A DNA stretch of 64,000 nt from assembly GCF_020520425.1 (NCBI RefSeq), contig NC_079491.1, forward strand, positions 35,827,449 to 35,891,448, in the 5' to 3' direction. The translations under genes were made by a program, and so were the position numbers. The notes under the pieces are model-generated. The model had not been told where the DNA came from. It was given only the letters and a program-made list of their open reading frames with translations, and made no database searches. Source of the stretch: Spinacia oleracea. Its lineage: Eukaryota; Streptophyta; Magnoliopsida; Caryophyllales; Amaranthaceae. Each line of letters starts with the position of its first letter. Positions within the stretch are counted from its first letter, which is position 1. Below are positions 41,254 through 54,085 of this stretch, one piece after another.

Positions 41254-43050
41254 AAAGCCGCAAGCGCGCAAACTCGAGTCTAGCTCAGGATTCCATATCT
41301 TTTTACTATATTTTAAGCTTACCCCGCAAGTCTAGCATTAGGACCTCCATGTATCCATTTTCAATTTCCATTCAATAACATGAGCATTTATTACCTAACT
41401 TGATTGTCTTTACAAAAAATACATGTGTTCAAAAGATCTTTCAAAAGGGCTTGAAATTTTGCAATTAATTCTAGGCATTAGAACGCCAATGATATGCGGC
41501 AAGCCCAAACATTTCAAAAGCACCCTTCAAATTCAAACCGGGAATTCACTCCATCTTTTCAAAATCAACCATACAAAAATCCTTACAAGATATCCTCACA
41601 AAACAACCTGACAAAAATCCTTTCTATTCAACCTACCTTACCCTAACCTTGGGATAGAAAGAAAAATTTTCAATACAAGTTCAAGAATCAAAGCATCTAA
41701 AATTCAAAGTGCCAAAGAAAAAGAGGCACACATACAAAGTTCAAAAGTGCCAAAGCTGAAGAGGCACACATTCCAATTTCAAATTGCAAAAAAATAAAGA
41801 GGCAAGCATTCAAGATTTAATTTAATTTCAACAACCAAGTTTCAAGGACCTTTTGTTCAAAGTTCAAAGTTCAAAGATCGAAGTGTCAGAATCTGACATG
41901 GCAATATCCAAGATCAAGCTTGGGGCGAGAACCTTAACCTCTATCAATCCATCTTCCAAAGCCTAGCCTTGTTACAACCCTCCAAAGATGAATTAAGGTG
42001 TTCAATCAACAAGTGTCCGAATCAATTACAAAATTTTCAAAACCAAGAGCTACGTACGGCCTGATTCCTCCATGGATACGTAGGCAACCTCTCACAGGGC
42101 CCGACCACTTCAATTTCAATGCCCACAAATTCAAAGTTCAAAATTCAAAAATCAATTTCATAAAATCAATTTCAAAAATTCAAAGATAAAAAAAATTGAA
42201 GAATAGATAAGTCGCACATGAAAAACGAATATGATGATTGTGTGCCGCATATGAAGAAAGAACATGATGATTATGAGAAAGAAAACCATTCAAAGGTTTT
42301 CCAATGCTCATTCCTTAACCTTTATAGCTAGCCTGGGGGTTTGAACCCGCATCATGGCCAACCCAGCCTTGTGAGCCAATCCATCATGGCTCACCTTTTC
42401 AAAATTCAATTTTCCTAACTCAATTTCAAAACCTTTTGCATCCAACCCTAGCATCATCAATTGCATTGCACATTTCACACACTTCACATCAACGGCCATA
42501 TCGCTGACCTCCATCTAGGACCCTTGCATGGAATCCTAAGTTTGGAATCAAGCAAACGCATGTCAATTCAAGATTCAAGGTGTCATTCAGTCATGTCTTG
42601 TTGGGGGTATCTATCACACCCAACAGCGTTAGACACGCACTATTTGGTCAGGCACATCAAGCATCTTTCAAAGCAAAGAAATTCAATTTCAAACCATTCA
42701 AAACGTCAAAACCGCATGAGTCAAAGATCTCCAAGTTCAAGTGGAAACTCAGTGCAACCTTTCCTTATTGTATCAAAGCGACCGGGTATCACGTTTTACT
42801 CCCATCAAGTGTCTTGGTCATAGATGCTTTAGCGCGCACATTGAATGTTCAAACCTTCTAAGTTTGTCAAAGTCTGTCAAATTTCGAGTCCAAGTCAGTC
42901 AAAGGGCATTTCAAAAATCATGCACGAGTCAAGTTCAAGCCCTAGATCGGGGTCCTAAGTCGAGTCATCATTTGAATCAGAAAGAGTCAAATATACTTTG
43001 ACTTGCGCTTTTCTTAACCAAAAAGCCTCAGTCAAAACGGGGGCTTATAG
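41254..43050 (+). other. Non-coding 3' region with polypurine-like tract, plus orientation
   Basis: Rich in AAAGTTCAAA-type repeats and without long reading frames. It ends GACTTGCGCTTTTCTTAACC, then AAAACGGGGGCTTATAG, closely parallel to the end of the plus-strand element at 54040-54085. TGGGTATATACACC follows at 43051 and could be a degenerate LTR start. Confidence 0.5.
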
Positions 43051-43934
43051 TGGGTATATACACCAAAAACTGGGGATAGTTTTTTCATGGATTTTTTTTT
43101 TCATTTTGCATGCATACATTTAGCCTCAAATTTCAACTCACACACAATGAATACCAGTTCAATTCAAACTCTACAAGCAAATACAAAACACACAATAAAA
43201 ATCCAAGCCTTTTCCAAATACAAAATCCAAAATTCAAACCATACAAGATTCAAAAACCTTTCAAGCCTTTCGAATCAAATATCAAACCGTTTCAAAACCA
43301 TTCCGAAAATACAATGTCCAAAAGCAATACAAATATCCAACAATCTTAAATCCAAAAAATAAAAAAACTGAAAACCCTAAGGCAAAGCTAAGGTCTCGCT
43401 ACCCTACAACACTGAAAAAGGTAAAAGGCCAATTAGAGCCTCCTCAATGCCAAGGCTATTCAGAGCCTCTTCAATGCCACGACTATCCAGAGCCTACCTA
43501 AAGGATCAACTATTCAGAGTCATTTCAAAAGACCAACAACACATCCTTAATGGAGGGATGACTCCTATACAAGTTTGGCTAACCAGAGTCAATTTAATCT
43601 AGGCTAATTGAAATCCTACTTCAAAATCAAGAGGCCCAACATCCCCAGTGGAAGGGTGACACATTTACAAACCCGACGAGCAAAGTTAATTCAATCTAGA
43701 CTAAAATCCCCAGCGGCGATACAAACTCGGCCATGGATCCCTATTCAAAGAACTACTTAGAGTCTACACCAAAACCTAGGCTATCAAGGCCTAAGAAGCT
43801 ATTCAAGTCTACAACAATGCCTAGGCTAGCTATGCCTACCTTTCCCCACAGAAATAGCTCAAAGTATATATTCAAGAAGCAAACATTCAAGATCCCTATG
43901 CAAAAGTCAAGTTCTACAATCTCTGACCAAGCAA
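43051..43934 (+). other. Tat-like internal DNA, left of the second copia insertion
   Basis: Contains GCCTAGGCTA, TCCCCAGTGGAAGG and TATTCAAGTCTACAACAATG motifs. These recur as the complement at 38165-38460. The sequence continues after the copia insertion at 53365 (GGTTATGCCAAGC). No ORF of note. Confidence 0.5.
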
Positions 43935-43939
43935 GGTTA

Positions 43940-44935
43940 TGTTGGGGAATACAGTTAAACATAATAACATGTGCGGAAACAATCCCGAAATCCAGGAAGC
44001 ATGTATAAAGCACAGATTAAGCATACTTATGTTTGAAGCGTGTTTTCCACAAATTGTCAACGAACATGAACTTAGAACTCCACTTGTCGTTCCTCTACTT
44101 GGTTCACCGACACGATCAGATCCGTCTTTATTATTGTAGCTTAGACAATCGATCAAGAGGTTTTCTTTTTGGGATGAACACACTTTGGAGGCACAAAGAG
44201 AATTAGGGTTCTCTGTGACTCTAGGGTTTTAGTGTGACTGAATTGTGTTGTGTTGGAAAAGGGGTTAGAAGGTTATTAACATAACCTTACTAACCGACCA
44301 AGCCATAAGGCAAGGCCGACCAGCAAGCCCCGCGCAAGACGAGCACAGCGAGATGGGCCATGGGCCTCGCTGTTGTGGCCGTGTCGCTGCTTCGGCCCGC
44401 GAGGACACGCGCAGCTCGCTCGGCCATGGGCCAGCGCTGTCGTGTTGCCGTGGCCTTGCTTGCTTGCCTAGCGCGCCTATGGGCCTTGAGTGCTTCGTGC
44501 ACTTGGCTCGTGGGCCGCTCTTCATATTCGCGATTAATATATTTCCGATATATTATTTATCGTTTCGAATACGACGAATCACCGTCGTACAATACGATTT
44601 ATTCGTTTCGCCTAGCTTAAGAATATTCGTGATACGATATACGATTCCGATGCAAGGTCGTATCGTATAATACGTTTTCCAACTAATTCCCGAAAAGCTA
44701 TTAAATGAATTTCCAATTCATTTAATCCGGTGATCTGCTACGTGTCATTGGTGTGACCTTGTAGGTTCAGTCAAGAGTAAGCTGTGAGCTTAATATTCAT
44801 TAGAACTCACTGATCGGAAGCATTGCTCCAGCTAGCTGTTCCGATCACTTGATCTCTCTGAATTAATTGTTTTCAATTAATCTGAACCTTGGTATTAGAC
44901 TTAATGCACCTTGGGTGAAGGACATATTTCCTTCA
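43940..44935 (-). repeat. 3' LTR of the second copia element
   Basis: Pairs with 52366-53359. An extra ACATAACC-type insertion near 44279 distinguishes it. It contains a GC-rich block (44310-44515). Confidence 0.9.
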
Positions 44936-44950
44936 GTCTCCCACTTGTCA
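44936..44950 (-). promoter_or_regulatory. Polypurine tract of the second copia element
   Basis: Minus-strand AAGTGGGAGAC adjoins the 3' LTR, the same as in the young element. Confidence 0.7.
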
Positions 44951-45780
44951 TTCAGACAAGTGTGCATTCACATTCCTTTGTCACTTAGTGTTACTTACTG
45001 AACATAAGGTAAGATCCAAGCCATCCTTATTAGGTCCAAAAGTGTTTCTCGGATTACAGAGCTCAACTGTTAAACTTTTGCAGAAGGTTAAGCCTTAACC
45101 ATTCTGAGCACGGCCATGCATTTTACAGTATCTAACTCTACGAGAGGCCTTGTTACACAACAACACCATATCCTATCAAAGATAGGAGGACAATCCATTC
45201 TTGCAATCTATGAACACTCACTTTGATTCATAGTACGCCCAATAACTGCTTTTATAGCCTCCTTTTTACGGTGCAACGTTTAGCGAGCATCAAAGCGAAC
45301 TAATTCTCAAACGAGCAGACATAATCGCTCATGTTCTGAGGAACGGTTTCTAATCACCATTAATGAGAACTACCTATGAGATGACTTTAATCTCTTAAAG
45401 TGTTCTCATGGTCAATCCGATACAAGATCCAATAAGTATCTACGCAAAAGATTCTGACATCCAGTCACTCTAGTTCAAGAAACAGAACTAAGTAATCTAC
45501 TCTTAATATGATCTTCATTAGCCATTGGTCGTCCACCTTTCAATGGCCTGGATTAGGGATCCTTTTGTGACTTCAATATTCAAGTTCACTTATGGGTGTT
45601 TCTTTGTCGAAGAATCCATCTTGACATCCCATGTGAATGATTTGAATCACATGGACTTATCATTTAATACTAAACCAAAATTAAATGAATATGAAATAAT
45701 AAGTTTCATAAATATAAAATGGTTAAACCAATTGTTTTAAACATAGATCTAACAAATGTTCTAAAACAATACTTAGAAAA

Positions 45781-48700
45781 TCAAAGCCATTCTCCAACAT
45801 GCTTGATTCCCATGGTTGCTACATGTGCGTTGTGTTTCACTTGTGGCAACGGTTTAGTCAATGGATCCACGACGTTGTCGTCAGTTCCAACCTTGCAAAT
45901 CTCGATTTCTTTTCTTTCAACGATCTCTCGAAGTATATGAGCTCCTAGGCTCCTTTGCCTGGGCAATGGCTCCGCTATTATCGCAATACAAAGCCACTGG
46001 TCCTTTAATGGAGGGGACAACCCCAAGTTCTTCGATGAACTTTTGAATCCAAACATCTTCCTTTGTTGTGTCTGAGGCAGCAATGTACTCGGCTTCAGTT
46101 GTAGAATCCGCAATAGTGCTTTGCTTAGCACTTTTCCAGCTTACTGCTCCGCCGTTGAGGCAGAACACAAACCCAGACTATGATCTGAAATCATCTCTGT
46201 CGGTTTGAAAGCTTGCGTCCGTATAGCCCTTAACAATCAACTCATCTGTACCACAATAAACCAGAAACTTATCCTTAGTCCTTTTTAGGTACTTTAGAAT
46301 GTTCTTGGCAGCAGTCCAATGTGCCTCACCTAGTTCTGACTGGTACCTGCTCGTTGCACCGAGTGCGAACGAAACATCCGGCCTTGTACAAATCATAGCA
46401 TATATGATTGATCCAATAGCCGAAGCGTATGGAATTCCACTCATCTTTCTACGCTCATCAGATGTTTTGGGACACTGATTCTTGCTTAGATATGTGCCAT
46501 GTGACATGGGTAGATGGCCTCTCTTGGCTTCCATCATATTGAACCTAGCTAGCACTTTGTCAATGTAAGTGCTTTGGCTTAGTCCAATCATCCTCTTAGA
46601 TCTATCCCTATAGATCTTGATGCCCAATATGTACTGTGCCTCTCCTAAGTCCTTCATTGAGAAACACTTTCCAAGCCAAGTCTTTACAGACTCCAACATG
46701 GGAATGTCGTTTCCAATAAGCAGTATGTCATCAACATACAAGACTAGGAATGCAATTTTACTCCCACTGACCTTCTTGTATACACAAGATTCGTCCTGAT
46801 TCTTGATGAAGCCAAAATTATTGACTGCTTTATCAAATCGTTTATTCCAACTCCTTGATGCCTGCTTTAGTCCGTAGATGGAATTCTTAAGCTTGCATAC
46901 CTTTCCTTGGTTCTTTTGATCGGCAAAACCCTCCGGCTGTGTCATAAACACAGTCTCTTCGAGACCACCATTCAAGAAGGCAGTTTTGACATCCATTTGC
47001 CATATTTCATAGTCATGAAAAGCGACAATCGCAAGGATTATCCGAATAGACTTAAGCATCGCGACTGGAGAAAAGGTTTCATCGTAGTCAACGCCATGAA
47101 CTTGCCTGTAACCTTTTGCTACCAATCTAGCCTTGTATATGTATATAATTCCTTCTTTGTCTTTCTTCAACTTGATGACCCATTTGCATCCGATAGGTGT
47201 AAACCCATCCGGCAAATCAACCAAATCCCAGACTTGATTTTCAAACATGGAGTCTATTTCAGATTGCATGGCCTCTAACCATTTAATGGAGCTTGGGCTC
47301 GTCATAGCTTGCTTGTAAATCATAGGTTCATCACTATCCAATATGAGAACGTCTAAGTTTTCAGTCAAGAGGACGCATGTCCATCTGTCCGGCTGAAAAA
47401 TAGTTCTACTTCACTTACGAGGGGCAACAACGTTTTGAGGAACTACTTCTAAAGACCTTGGAGGTTCATCAACCTGAACTGCTTCTAAAGAGTTCTGAGT
47501 TCGTTGTTCATCTCGAATCTCTTCGAGGTCTATTATTCTCCCACTTGTCAAATTTGGAAATATGATTTCTTTCCAAAAAGACACCGTCACGAGCAACGAA
47601 AACCTTGTTGTCTGACTTGTTGTAGAAATAATACCCCATAGTTTCTTTTGGATACCCAACAAAGAAACATTTGTCAGATTTTGGTTGTAGCTTATCCGAA
47701 ATTAATCGCTTGACATATGCTTCGCAACCCCAAATCTTCAGAAAAGACAACTTTGGAAGTTTCCCGGTCCATAATTCGTATGGAGTCTTTTCAACAGCTT
47801 TTGACGGAGCACGATTCAGTGTGAGTGCTGCAGTTTGCAACGCATGTCCCCATAACTGTAAAGGAAGTTTGTCCTGACCCATCATTGACCTGACCATATC
47901 GAGTAAGGTCTTGTTTCTCCGTTCCGATACTCCATTCCATTGAGGTGTCCCTAGAGCAGTCAATTCAGAAAGAATACCGCATTCTTTCAGATGGTCGTCA
48001 AACTCGTGGCTAAGATATTCACCTCCTCAATCCGATCTTAGAGCTTTGATTTTCTTGACATGTTGATTCTCTACTTCATTTTGAAATTCTCGAAATTTCT
48101 CAAACGATTCAGACTTGTGCTTCATTAAGTAAATATAGCCATATCTACTGAAGTCGTTCGTAAACGTTATGAAATAGCTGAACTCACCTCTAGCTTTCGT
48201 ACTCATAGGCCCACATACGTCCGTATGTATTAGCCCTAGTAGTTCGCTTGCTCTTTCTCCCACCTTTGAGAAAGGTTGCTTTGTCATTTTGCCAAGTAAA
48301 AAAGATTCGCATTGATCAATCTTCTCTAAGTCGAATGATTCTAGAATTCCTTTCCGTTGAAGTAATTCCATGCGCTTTGTGTTTATATGGCCTAATCGAC
48401 AATGCCACAGAAATGTGAGATCCGAATCACCAGTTTTAGCCTTTTTGGTATTTATGTTATAAATGTGTTTTCTCGTATCTAGCACATAAAGACCGTTTTC
48501 TTGTTGTGCTGAACCATAAAACATTCCATTCAAAGAAAAAGAACAACTATTGTCTTTAAATTGAAAACTAAAACCTTTAGAATCCAAAATTGAAACGGAA
48601 ATGATGTTTCTGGTGATACTAGGAACGTAGTAACAGTTTTCTAGTTCTAAAACAAAACCACTAGACAAAGAAATAAAATAAGATCCTACAGCTAAAGCAA

Positions 48701-49789
48701 CAATCCGTGCTCCATTTCCCACGCGTAGATCCATCTCGCCTTTATCAAGCTTTCTACTTCTCCTTAGTCCCTGCGAATTGGAACATAAGTGTGAGCCACA
48801 ACCAGTATCTAATACCCAAGAAGTAGAATTAGCAAGATTACAATGTATAACATACATACCTGAAGGAGAAGCAACATTTCCGTCCTTCTTCTCTTCCTTT
48901 AGTTTGGGGCAATCTCGCTTGTAATGACCGATCTCATTACAATTAAAGCATTGCGATGTAGATGGAGAACGATCCTTCTTCATCTTCTTCTTGGATGGCT
49001 CCACTTGCCTTCCTGAAGTAGATGGAGTTGCACCCTTTGGATCTTCCCTGGAACCCTTTTCTTGATTTTCTTAGTCTTTACTTTTAGTGAAGATTGCTTA
49101 TCACTTACAAAGTCCAATTCATACTGATGAAGCAAGTAGATTAGTTCACTAAGAGTGTTTTCCCTTTTCTTGGAAAAATAGAGTAGTTTGAATTTCTTAT
49201 AACCAGGGTGAAGAGAATTCAAAAGTATTCCCGCAGCTGCAGAATCTGGGAATGGATCACCAAGTAACTCAAGCCGGTTGAGAAGCCCAACCATTTTCTT
49301 TGTATGAGTTCTGATTGGTGTCCGCTCTGTCATTTCAAGATCAATGACCCTTTCCCTTGATTTTTGTCTTTCGACGTCAAAGCAACAACCCAGTGGAGCA
49401 TTAAGCTTTAGATCCTCAAATGAATTTACCAATTCAAAAACATTTTGGTCGACATGTTGACCACCATGTTGGAATCTACCACGATATATATCCCTAAGAT
49501 GCCTTAGGAGTGCCCATGGCTCGTATGAAACGAACCTTGCACTCCAATCATTGGGGATAGAGCCAAGAATAAGATCCATCACTAGCGACATGTGGTTCGC
49601 CCAGGCACAGTGCTTTTCTGGAGTCATATCCTTTGAGTAATAGCTGGGGATGGGATGGTCAACTACATATTCAATGTTGTTCCACCTGAGGACTTGCCGA
49701 AGCTTCCTCTCCCAATCATGAAAGTTTGATAGGTTCAATTTTACATCCAGAATTTCAGTTACTTTGAGTTGTGTTTTGATTGCGGCCAT
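45781..49789 (-). pseudogene. Decayed copia gag-pol polyprotein
   Basis: Probable start MAAIKTQ at 49789. Gag has LNLSNFHDWERKL and a knuckle (CFNCNEIGHYKRDC), then protease (WVLDTGCGSHLCSN), integrase (HCRLGHINTKRM), RT (YVDDILL) and RNase H, ending GIKHVGEWL. Breaks: a frameshift near 48980-49004 upstream of the zinc knuckle; TGA in place of an Arg codon in the LRSD-GGEY motif (48025-48030); a frameshift near 47550-47560; disruption around 47370-47410; TAG in place of Gln (FRS-stop-SGFVF, about 46175); and a deletion near 45935 that removes about 11 residues after KEPR. The young element shows the intact state at each point. It cannot make a functional polyprotein. Confidence 0.9.
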
Positions 49790-50375
49790 TTTGATTACTA
49801 CAATCAAAAAGAATTTGCAATAAATAACCATTCATAAACTTCAATAACTTTGAAATAAAAGCAAGCATGCAATCATTAAAGCTATTAAAACATTTCATTC
49901 ATGCAAAAGCAAAAAACATGGTCCAAAATGAATGAAACGATTCCAAGATCCCAAAAGTCCTAAATCCTTAAGCAGCTTTAGCATGTCTTAAGTAGTTTAA
50001 GATTTTAGGTAAGCAAAACATATTGCTAGTAATCTCCAAATCACTCTTGGTTAATAAATTAATACCATAATCTATCCCATTGCCACAACATAATGCCATT
50101 GTTGTTTGAGTTGAAACCACAATCAACGTGCTCCTTTAGGACGCCTTACCCACCTAAGTCAACTAAAATAGCACGCTTTAGCGTAAACCTACTACCTTAG
50201 ATCCTTAGATTTTTGTAAGTGCTTGATTTGGAAGCTAGACAATTTTTAAACTCAATATTACTTTGGACCTAGTTGTTTCTATGTTGGTTCGATTATTTAG
50301 TGAACTTAATCTAATCGAGTCATACGAAACAACCTATTCATGCAAAGCATACATACATTCATACATTCACGCATA

Positions 50376-50456
<81 letters not shown>

Positions 50457-52349
50457 TATATATATATATATATATCAAATTGCATAAATAAATGGTGATC
50501 TAGTATGGCCCAAAATATCTTGTCTTGAAGCATCCAATCTTCGTCACCTTCTTGTTAGCTTGGCATCGTCTTGAATCTTCGTTCAAATGCTAACTTAAAG
50601 TTCTAAACTTAGAAATACTTGAAAATAATAAATTACATCAAAATTTCCATGGTACGCAGACCATATTTAAAACTTTACATTCAAAGATAGAACGGTACGC
50701 AGACCGTATTTAACTATCCTAAATGGCCATACTAGTCACTTGGAGTACCTGCATTACATAAAATATATATATTCTATGCATTCATCCATTCGTATGCTAA
50801 AACGAATGGCCCATGTAAATATGCAAGTATTTACGTGAATTAGTTAAAATTCATGTTCACATAAACGCGTCCTAAAAGATTAACCAATTTCCAAATTATT
50901 AATCCTTAGACTTTATTCTAATTAAAATTGAATTTCATTAAAATAATGCGACCTACGAAAATAATTAAAAATAATTATTTCATTTCAATTTCATTTAGTG
51001 GCTCCCACTCAAACCAATAATTATTTCGGATAATTAATTATGAAATATTAAATTAAAACTCGCGGCCCGACCCAAGCAAATAAAATATTAAATTAAATAT
51101 CCCGTTAGCCCAAATTAATGCAAACATGCGAAGCCCAACGAATTATACAATTTTTCAACAAAAAAGGTTCAAGTGCATAGTTGGGCTAGGCTTGCGCCCA
51201 GCCCATTGACCTTGCGTGTGGCCTACGAGGCGCACGAGAAAGCTCGCACATCCCCCAGCCTGGAGCGTGCGCGTGCCCACAGCTCGTCGCTGCCCTGCGC
51301 GCTCGTCGTCGTGCATCACTGCGCTGGACGTCGCATGGCCTTGCGCCTTGCTTCGTCGCAGCACCCGCAAGCCAATGCTTGCCCTTTCCTCGCCCAGCGC
51401 GCACGAGGCACACAACACGCTTGCTGCTGCCCGTGTCGCTACGGCTCGGCTCTCGTGCAGCAGCCCGTATGGCTCGTCGAGCCATACGTCCACCCCACAT
51501 CGTGTTCGTGCTTTGGTTCGTGCCTACGGGACCAACTCAATTAAAATTAAATTTAATTTCACGAACTTGCATTAATATTATTTTTCAAAAAGTTACGATT
51601 TTTATTTTCGAAAAACAACGATTTTTACCGATTTAATAAACTTTAACGACAATCCAATTTCGTTAACATTATTCAAATGTTTAAGAACGAACGATTCAAC
51701 ATTAAAAATTTGAAATTTTTAAATAATAAATCCAAAACTTTAAATCGTTCATTAACATTTAAATTTCAGATTTTAATAATTAGGTTTAAGTGCGATTAAA
51801 ATTAACGAAACCATTCAAAATTTCAATCCAATAATTTTTAAAATTAGCCACTGACCCATAAAATTAACCTAATTATTAAACCAAAATTAATAAAAATTCA
51901 ATTAGGGTTCCAAATTTTACGAATTGGGGAAAGGCAAAATTAGGGTTTATACTTATCGGAAAAATCTGACATTTTTACCATAGATGAATAATATACCTAG
52001 AAACATTGTGTCAAAATTTCAAGCAATTCCGAGTAGTTTAGGTCGACCTTTTAATTGAATTACTTTCCAACACTTTTAATATTTATTAAAAAATTAACAA
52101 AAACGCCCAAAAAGCGACACTTCGAGGCCTGTTTTTGCAATTCCGTTCTCATGATTTGATCTTAGAAAATTGTTTTCAATCAGATCAGGGTTTTAAAATT
52201 CGAAAAACCGAATATTTTTGATTTCAGAATAACTTATTACGCAATTCATCCAATAATTCGTAAAAATTCCGAAAATTCAACAAAAAATTCAAAATTTTCA
52301 ACAGATGCAAAAACAAATAAATCATGCTAAAATTTGCTTTGAATACATA
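49790..52349 (-). other. Long leader of the second copia element
   Basis: About 2.5 kb without a convincing gene. It contains a TA microsatellite (50376-50475) and a GC-rich island (51180-51520), the latter in a position matching the GC-rich island of the young element's leader. Confidence 0.65.
50376..50475. repeat. TA dinucleotide microsatellite
   Basis: About 49 TA units with one TTATATTATA interruption near 50451. Confidence 0.95.
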
Positions 52350-52364
52350 AGGCTCATGATACCA
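52350..52364 (-). promoter_or_regulatory. Primer binding site of the second copia element
   Basis: Minus-strand TGGTATCATGAGCC follows the 5' LTR, close to the initiator Met-tRNA complement. Confidence 0.7.
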
Positions 52365-52365
52365 C

Positions 52366-53359
52366 TGTTGGGGAATACAGTTAAACATAATAACATGTGC
52401 GGAAACAATCCCCAAAGCCAGGAAGCATGTATAAAGCACAGATTAAGCATACTTACGTTTGAAGCGTGTTTTCCACAAATTGTCAACGAACACGAACTTA
52501 GAACTCCACTTGTCGTTCATCTACTTGGTTAACCGACACGATCAGATCCGTCTTTATTATCGTAGCTTAGACAATCGATCAAGAGGTTTTCTTTTTGGGA
52601 TGAACACACTTTGGAGGCACAAAGAGAATTAGGGTTCTCTGTGACTCTAGGGTTTTAGTGTGACTGAATTGTGTTGTGTTGGAAAAGGGGTTTGAAGGTT
52701 ATTAACCTTACTAACCGACCAAGCCATAAGGCAAGGCCGGCCAGCAAGCCCCGCACAAGACGAGCACAGCGAGCTGGGCCATGGGCCTCGCTGTTGTGGC
52801 TGTGTCGTTGCTTCGGCCCGCGCGCACACGCGCAGCTCGCTCGGCCATGGGCCAGCGCTGCTGTGTTGCCGTGGCCTTGCTTGCTTGCCCAGCGTGCCCA
52901 TGGGCCTTGAGTGCTTCGTGCACTCGGCTCGTGGGCCGCTCTTCGTATTCGCGATTAATATATTTCTGATATATTATTTATCGTTTCGTATACGACGAAT
53001 CACCGTCGTACGATACGACTTATTCGTTTCGCCTAGCTTACGAATATTCACGATACAATATACGATTCCGATGCAAGGTCGTATCGTATAATACGTTTTC
53101 CAACTAATTCCCGAAAAGCTATTAAATGAATTTCCGATTCATTTAATCCGGTGATCTGTTACGTGTCATTGGTGTGACCTTGTAGGTTCAGTCAAGAGTA
53201 AGCTGTGAGCTTAATATTCATTAGAACTCACTGATCGGAAGCATTGCTCCAGCTAGCTGTCTCGATCACTTGATCTCACTGAATTAATTTGTTCGCAATT
53301 AATCTGAACCTTGGTATTACACTTAATGCACCTTGGGGGTGAAGGACATATTTCCTTCA
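52366..53359 (-). repeat. 5' LTR of the second copia element
   Basis: Pairs with 43940-44935. It ends against the target duplication GGTTA. Confidence 0.9.
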
Positions 53360-53364
53360 GGTTA

Positions 53365-54085
53365 TGCCAAGCAAAGCATCTACAATTCCAAGTACGAAAT
53401 TCAAGGTACAAGTTTCAAAGGTTCAAGTTCTAAAAAGAACTTCAAGTTCCAACCGTTCAAAGCTCAAGATGGCTACCATAGAATCTTCAATATAACACAC
53501 ATATTCCTAGCGGACCCAAGCTCTGGGAAGTCCAAAAGTGCAAACCATATTCAAACCTCGTATCCCCAACGGACCCAAGCTCCGATAATTTCAAAGAACA
53601 ATACATTCCTAGCGGACCCAAGCTCCGGGAAAATCTAGAATATATCCCGAACGGACCCAAGATCCTGGAAATTCAAGCGCATTTCAAAAATTCAAAAATA
53701 TATTCCCTAGTGGATACTACAACATTCCCCAGTGGAATACACTAGGAAAATCCCGAACATAACTTCAAGCACGCAACTGACTCAACTCAGGGTATTCAAA
53801 TTTCAAAATTCAAAAATGCATTCAAAAAAACTTTCGATGCCAAGCTCCGTTCCAAGCAAGGACTGGAAAAATTTAAGACGTACAAAAGTAGGATTTCAAA
53901 GCAATCAAGCCAGACCGGAGGCATGTATGATCTTCCTTTCGAATACTAACCCTTGTCTTATGCACGTACCGACGTAAAAAGGATGGTCTTGATTACAGAG
54001 CATCTTGACCATTCTACGTACGTCCCTTTCGAAATGCTTTGACTTGCGCTTTCCTAACCGAAAGTTCAGTGAAAGTGGGGGCTTC
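53365..54085 (+). other. Tat-like 3' internal region and polypurine tract, plus orientation
   Basis: Resumes the sequence broken at 43939. It contains repeated CTAGCGGACCCAAGCTC-type motifs (53515-53665), then GACTTGCGCTTTCCTAACC and GAAAGTGGGGGCTTC directly before the LTR. On the minus strand 37051-37600 carries the matching motifs. Confidence 0.6.

Larger units (their letters stand above)
43940..53359 (-). mobile_element. Second Angela-type Ty1-copia retrotransposon, older and decayed
   Basis: 9,420 bp on the minus strand. LTRs at 43940-44935 (996 bp) and 52366-53359 (994 bp) start TGTTGGGGAATAC and end TTCCTTCA. They differ by several substitutions and a 6-base indel. The target duplication GGTTA is exact (43935-43939, 53360-53364). 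It belongs to a different family from the first element: the LTR sequence is distinct, the pol similar. Its coding region carries several breaks. Confidence 0.93.

Noticed and set aside
50376-50475. TA array considered as an origin- or recombination-related element
   Set aside because: A plain dinucleotide microsatellite inside a retrotransposon leader, common by slippage; no further support.
51155-51636. ORFs of about 85-123 codons on both strands in the second copia leader
   Set aside because: GC-rich low-complexity DNA with simultaneous open frames; not coding-like.
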